From a bacterium (lineage in GTDB: Bacteria > Patescibacteriota > Minisyncoccia > Sungbacterales > GWA2-42-14): a stretch of DNA of 50,058 nucleotides. Location: the NCBI GenBank assembly GCA_030649305.1, contig JAUSFV010000010.1, forward strand, positions 1 to 50,058, written 5' to 3'. The stretch's first letter is position 1; every line of letters begins with the position of its first letter. The translations under genes were made by a program, and so were the position numbers. Shown piece after piece: positions 47,201 to 50,058 of this stretch. A model generated the notes under the pieces. That model saw only the letters and a program-made list of their open reading frames with translations, was not told the DNA's origin and made no database searches.

Positions 47201-47608
47201 TTACCTCTGTAATTTTTCCTTTATATCCAAGCTCCACGCCAAGTCATTTAATTTGCTTTCCGTCAGCTTGGTAAGCCCGACGGGCGCCGTTGCTTTTTTT
47301 GCCGCTTCCCCCGTTATAAGTTCGGGGCGCTTTTTTTTCCATATGTAGAGCCGCGGCCGTACAAAGTAATGGAAGCCGTTCAGGATGACTTTTGCGAGCG
47401 GTTGTTCATTGACTTTCAAATAGGCGAGCGATACGGAAAGGGAGGCAATCGGAATGGAGAAAATAATAAATGCAACCATCTCAAATACATTCCAAAAAAT
47501 CACCACGATGCCAAGCCCCGCGATGAGATAAATAAATTGCCGGAGCGTAAACGGCCCGAAAATCTTGTCTTCTACGGTAATAAATTGAGGAACTTGATAC
47601 TGTCTCAC
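47201..47608 (-). CDS. PrgI-family T4SS membrane protein
   Basis: 135 residues. The start VRQYQVPQFITVEDKIFGPF matches PrgI proteins (M-x-x-VPQFIxVEDKIxGPLTxRQ). Two membrane helices lie at about 30-48 and 50-72, then YLKVNEQPLAKVILNGFHYF and a basic C-terminal domain. PrgI-type proteins belong to Gram-positive-like T4SS channels. The start is GTG 47608; the apparent upstream extension is made of repeat words. Confidence 0.85.
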   Translation of the reverse strand: MRQYQVPQFITVEDKIFGPFTLRQFIYLIAGLGIVVIFWNVFEMVAFIIFSIPIASLSVSLAYLKVNEQPLAKVILNGFHYFVRPRLYIWKKKRPELITGEAAKKATAPVGLTKLTESKLNDLAWSLDIKEKLQR

Positions 47609-47609
47609 G

Positions 47610-47705
47610 GTAACTGACAACCAACCACCCACAACTTATAACAGGCGACGTTTTGACTTGGTGTGTTATTAGTTGTTTGTTGTTGGTTGTACGTTGTTGG
47701 TTATT
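47610..47705. repeat. TTGTTGGTTGT word repeat upstream of the PrgI gene
   Basis: AACTGACAACCAACC, ACAACTTATAAC and, in reverse, GTTATTAGTTGTTTG, TTGTTGGTTGTACG. It forms a hairpin-capable spacer that runs into the end of the next gene. Confidence 0.6.
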
Positions 47706-48729
47706 CTATCGGCTCTCTATACGGGTCGGTAGCGTATTTTTGTGTAGGTGTTGTCGGTTGTTTTGGCGATGTTATTGGTTGTTGGTTATTGGTTGTTTGT
47801 TTTTCTTGCGGTGGTTGAGGCGCTTGCGCCGGTGTTATTAGTTGTTGGTTATTAGTTATTGGTTGCCCCTTCTCTAATTCCGGCGTTTGAGTCAGTTTTT
47901 CAACTTCTTTCATGAATGGCAAGCTCGGCGGAGGTGCGGCTTTTGGCGTTTCCGGTTTTGGTTGCGGCGTCGTGGGTTGTTCGCGTCTGTTCGTATCTGC
48001 CGTTCGCGTCTGTTCGTGACCTCCGATGGGCCTAATCTCTTTCAAAACTTCGGAGTCGCGGGAAGACGGCATCGGCTGCGGCGCCTCCCGTGTCTTCGGC
48101 GGCTCCGGCGGCTCCGCTTTTTTTAATTCCGCCTCCGCCGCTTTTGTCGTTTGCGGCTGGTTATTGGTTATTAGTTGTTGGTTATTAGTTTTTGCGGGCG
48201 GTATCACCGATTTTGTCTCCGTTACCTGTTTTGTGCGGTCAAAACCATCCGGCCGGATTTCCCACGGCGACTTCGGCGTCGTTGTTGTTGGTTGTTTATT
48301 GTCAATTGTCGGTTGTGCCCGCGGTGTTGTTGGTTGTCGGTCGTAATTTGTTGGTTGTTGCATCGCCCGTTCATCCCAGCCCCCCCCATGTGCCTCTTTC
48401 AACCGCTCGCGTATCGCAAGAAAAATTTTAGTGTTTACTTCGCGCGCGATCTCGCTTGCTTTTGCATTATCAACATCCAACGTATCTTTGAGGTTGTATG
48501 TAAAATCAGCAATCGGTAGAAGTCCGATAATGCTATATCCGATAACGTCCGCAAGGTATCCGGTCTTTTCGATATTCAGTCCGAATTTTTTTCCGATTTC
48601 ATATACGGCACTCGCGGTATCAATTGAAATAAGCGCCTCTTTGATGTCGGGGTGCAGTTGCTCGTAGCGGCGCATCACTTCATTTTTGAGATCAGCGCCA
48701 TATTCTTTTGTGATATTTTGATTCGGCAT
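47701..48729 (-). CDS. T4SS cluster protein with conserved head and repeat-word tail
   Basis: 342 residues. The first ~125 residues (MPNQNITKEYGADLKNEVMR..., helical, with a hydrophobic GYLADVIGYSIIGLLPI) look like a real domain. The remaining ~215 are Pro/Gln/Thr/Asn-rich (QPTTPRAQPT, TNNQQLITNNQP, HEQTRTADTNRREQP, TNNQQPITSPKQPTT). The codons are TTGGTTGTT and GTTCGCGTCTGTTCG words identical to intergenic repeats elsewhere in the window. Function unknown; the tail is likely disordered. It lies one base after the VirB6-like gene. Confidence 0.7.
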   Translation of the reverse strand: MPNQNITKEYGADLKNEVMRRYEQLHPDIKEALISIDTASAVYEIGKKFGLNIEKTGYLADVIGYSIIGLLPIADFTYNLKDTLDVDNAKASEIAREVNTKIFLAIRERLKEAHGGGWDERAMQQPTNYDRQPTTPRAQPTIDNKQPTTTTPKSPWEIRPDGFDRTKQVTETKSVIPPAKTNNQQLITNNQPQTTKAAEAELKKAEPPEPPKTREAPQPMPSSRDSEVLKEIRPIGGHEQTRTADTNRREQPTTPQPKPETPKAAPPPSLPFMKEVEKLTQTPELEKGQPITNNQQLITPAQAPQPPQEKQTTNNQQPITSPKQPTTPTQKYATDPYREPIE

Positions 48730-48730
48730 A

Positions 48731-50058
48731 TTATTTGTTTTGTTCGTGTTCTTTAAGCGCTTCTGTAATTATTTTTGCAATATCCTTTTTTCCGATTTGT
48801 CCTCCCCCCCCTCTTTTTTCGCTGAGCAATTTTTGTTGTGACATCAAGCGGAGGCCGGGTGATGTATTGAGAAGCTTTTGCATATCTCGAGTTAAATATT
48901 TGTCAGCAGTTTGTTGTTCGATGGCGCTCACCCTCATTTTTCCTTGGTCGGTATTTGGGTCCCAATTATGCGGGGTTTCTCTTCGAGACGCTTCAATGAT
49001 TCTACTTGATTCTTCTTCTATCTTTTGTTGTATATCCGCGAACGCGGTGCCGAGCGCTTCTGCGTGTTGTCGCGATTGTTTTCCGATATTCACGATGTCT
49101 GCCTCCGAGGCGTTCTTGATATATGCTTCAGCAAATTGTGATTTCAAAAATTCTGGAGCGATATTTCCTATTTTATCGCCGCTATAATTTTCTTTCGCAT
49201 AGTTCGCCACCTGCTGTTTGTATGTTTCCGAACTAAGCTCTTTTTTGGCGTTTGGATTTTTAATATTATACTGCACCTCGGGATTATTGGATGCCTCATG
49301 CACAATGTGTTCTGCTCTCACGCTTCGCAGTTTATCGGCAAGGGCGCCCTGCATCTCTGCGGGAAGTTTATTGATAACGTCTTGTCGGTCGCCCGCATCC
49401 ATCTTCTCAAGCAGGGTGCGCGCGTTTTGGGGCCGCTCATTCATGAGGTATTTCGCCTTTGCTTCATCTGACAGCCGCTGGTAGAAACCGAATTTTTCTT
49501 TATTCCGTTCCTTTTCTGCTTTTTCTCCAACCGCAGTTACGCGGCCAAGCCCGCGCGCGATGCCGCCGCCAAACGGGATTCTATTAAGAACATTTTGAAC
49601 GCCCTCGCTTCCAAGCATGTCTTTTGTTCTCGCTCCGACCCATTGTCGTCCGTAACGCGCTCCCCTTCCAACCGTCTGCCGTTTTGCGTAATTCGTAAGC
49701 CCCCTCCCCCATCCCGTTACGGTACTCGCGCCATAAATTCCCATTTTCTGCGCAACCATGAGCGAGCCAATGAGAAGCCCCGTGACCATAAAGAACTGTA
49801 CGCCCAAACCGATGGTATTATAGAGTTCAAATTGGGTTTTTGTCTTTGTAAGCGAGACGCTGAGGAGTTCTGATGAGGTGCGTAGGGAAAGCATGAGCAT
49901 AAACATAAATGCGGGCGCAAAAAACGACCATTGTGTCAATTTGTTCCACCAATCGTTCCAGTGGCTTTGCGTTGCGGGGAGTATCATAAAAAGAAACGCA
50001 AGCGGGCCGAACACCAAAAGCATCGCGAGCGAAATTATTCTGATAAGGAAGAAAAGTC
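48731..50058 (-). CDS. virB6: VirB6/TrbL-like polytopic T4SS protein (5' end outside window)
   Basis: At least 441 residues are visible; the frame stays open to the right edge (LFFLIRIISLA precedes the first internal Met), so the start is missing. The first 120 residues carry several membrane helices (LLVFGPLAFLFMILPATQ, FFAPAFMFMLMLSL, IGLGVQFFMVTGLLIGSLMVA), then a long soluble helical C-terminal region rich in Lys/Glu/Gln (MDAGDRQDVINKLPAEMQGAL). This layout fits VirB6/TrbL channel proteins with extended tails in CPR. Confidence 0.8.
   Translation of the reverse strand, partial: LFFLIRIISLAMLLVFGPLAFLFMILPATQSHWNDWWNKLTQWSFFAPAFMFMLMLSLRTSSELLSVSLTKTKTQFELYNTIGLGVQFFMVTGLLIGSLMVAQKMGIYGASTVTGWGRGLTNYAKRQTVGRGARYGRQWVGARTKDMLGSEGVQNVLNRIPFGGGIARGLGRVTAVGEKAEKERNKEKFGFYQRLSDEAKAKYLMNERPQNARTLLEKMDAGDRQDVINKLPAEMQGALADKLRSVRAEHIVHEASNNPEVQYNIKNPNAKKELSSETYKQQVANYAKENYSGDKIGNIAPEFLKSQFAEAYIKNASEADIVNIGKQSRQHAEALGTAFADIQQKIEEESSRIIEASRRETPHNWDPNTDQGKMRVSAIEQQTADKYLTRDMQKLLNTSPGLRLMSQQKLLSEKRGGGGQIGKKDIAKIITEALKEHEQNK

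Noticed and set aside
47653-48360. Plus-strand frames with long Leu/Trp/Val stretches
   Set aside because: They are complements of the word-repeat tail of the T4SS gene.

Overview
The window looks like a contiguous piece of a small-genome bacterium of the Candidate Phyla Radiation (Patescibacteria, most likely Parcubacteria). This is an inference from gene style: a degenerate DHH protein, a free-standing four-helix-bundle protein, PrgI/VirB4/VirB6/VirB2 secretion genes, many genes without Shine-Dalgarno sites, and many short self-similar intergenic repeats. No rRNA, tRNA or CRISPR array was seen.

Layout. 1-11.3 kb is an unusual 2-oxoacid block: PHP protein, dihydrolipoamide dehydrogenase (E3) and LipB on the plus strand, a convergent E1(alpha-beta fusion)-E2 operon, an SDR reductase, and a divergent KorA-KorB 2-oxoacid:ferredoxin oxidoreductase. 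11.3-13.5 kb has two membrane proteins, ruvA and a secreted protein. 13.5-22.3 kb has uvrB, rpsT, holA, a two-component pair, polA and tsaE. 22.5-31 kb has a small lipoprotein unit, a DHH-like protein, pilB/gspE, a phosphoribosyltransferase, ruvB, a PH-domain membrane protein, yebC-ruvC and an acidic microprotein. 31-36 kb has tyrS, a class A PBP and dnaN. 36.3-40.2 kb is the classic origin-type neighbourhood: dnaA leftward and rpmH-rnpA-yidD-yidC-khpB rightward. 40.3-50 kb is a leftward type IV secretion gene cluster that runs off the window.

The most interesting content is not the genes but several families of small structured DNA elements. (1) A MITE-like family of about 97-126 bp with terminal inverted repeats CCCCGTTAGAAGT (five copies). 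Three copies are flanked by a TTCA duplication. Two copies sit exactly in the ATG start codons of polA and tyrS, convert them to GTG, and leave the old ATG at the far end. (2) A structured element of 108-200 nt (three copies) whose stems covary, always beginning at the stop-codon end of a gene, with a swapped and inverted module in its apical hairpin. (3) A 64-66 nt three-way-junction element (two copies) with completely different but paired arms around an invariant TCGGGCGA. (4) Two giant adjacent hairpins at 26.7-27.06 kb. (5) Short hairpins and word repeats inserted in frame within uvrB, polA, holA and yidD.

Expression signals: several genes have a promoter whose -10 box lies 6-8 nt before the ATG (rpsT, PHP, histidine kinase, the Ig-like protein, ruvB, dnaN), which predicts leaderless mRNAs. 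Others have clear Shine-Dalgarno sites (lpdA, lipB, SDR, korA, korB, the lipoprotein pair). Convergent gene pairs are usually separated by compact bidirectional hairpin terminators.
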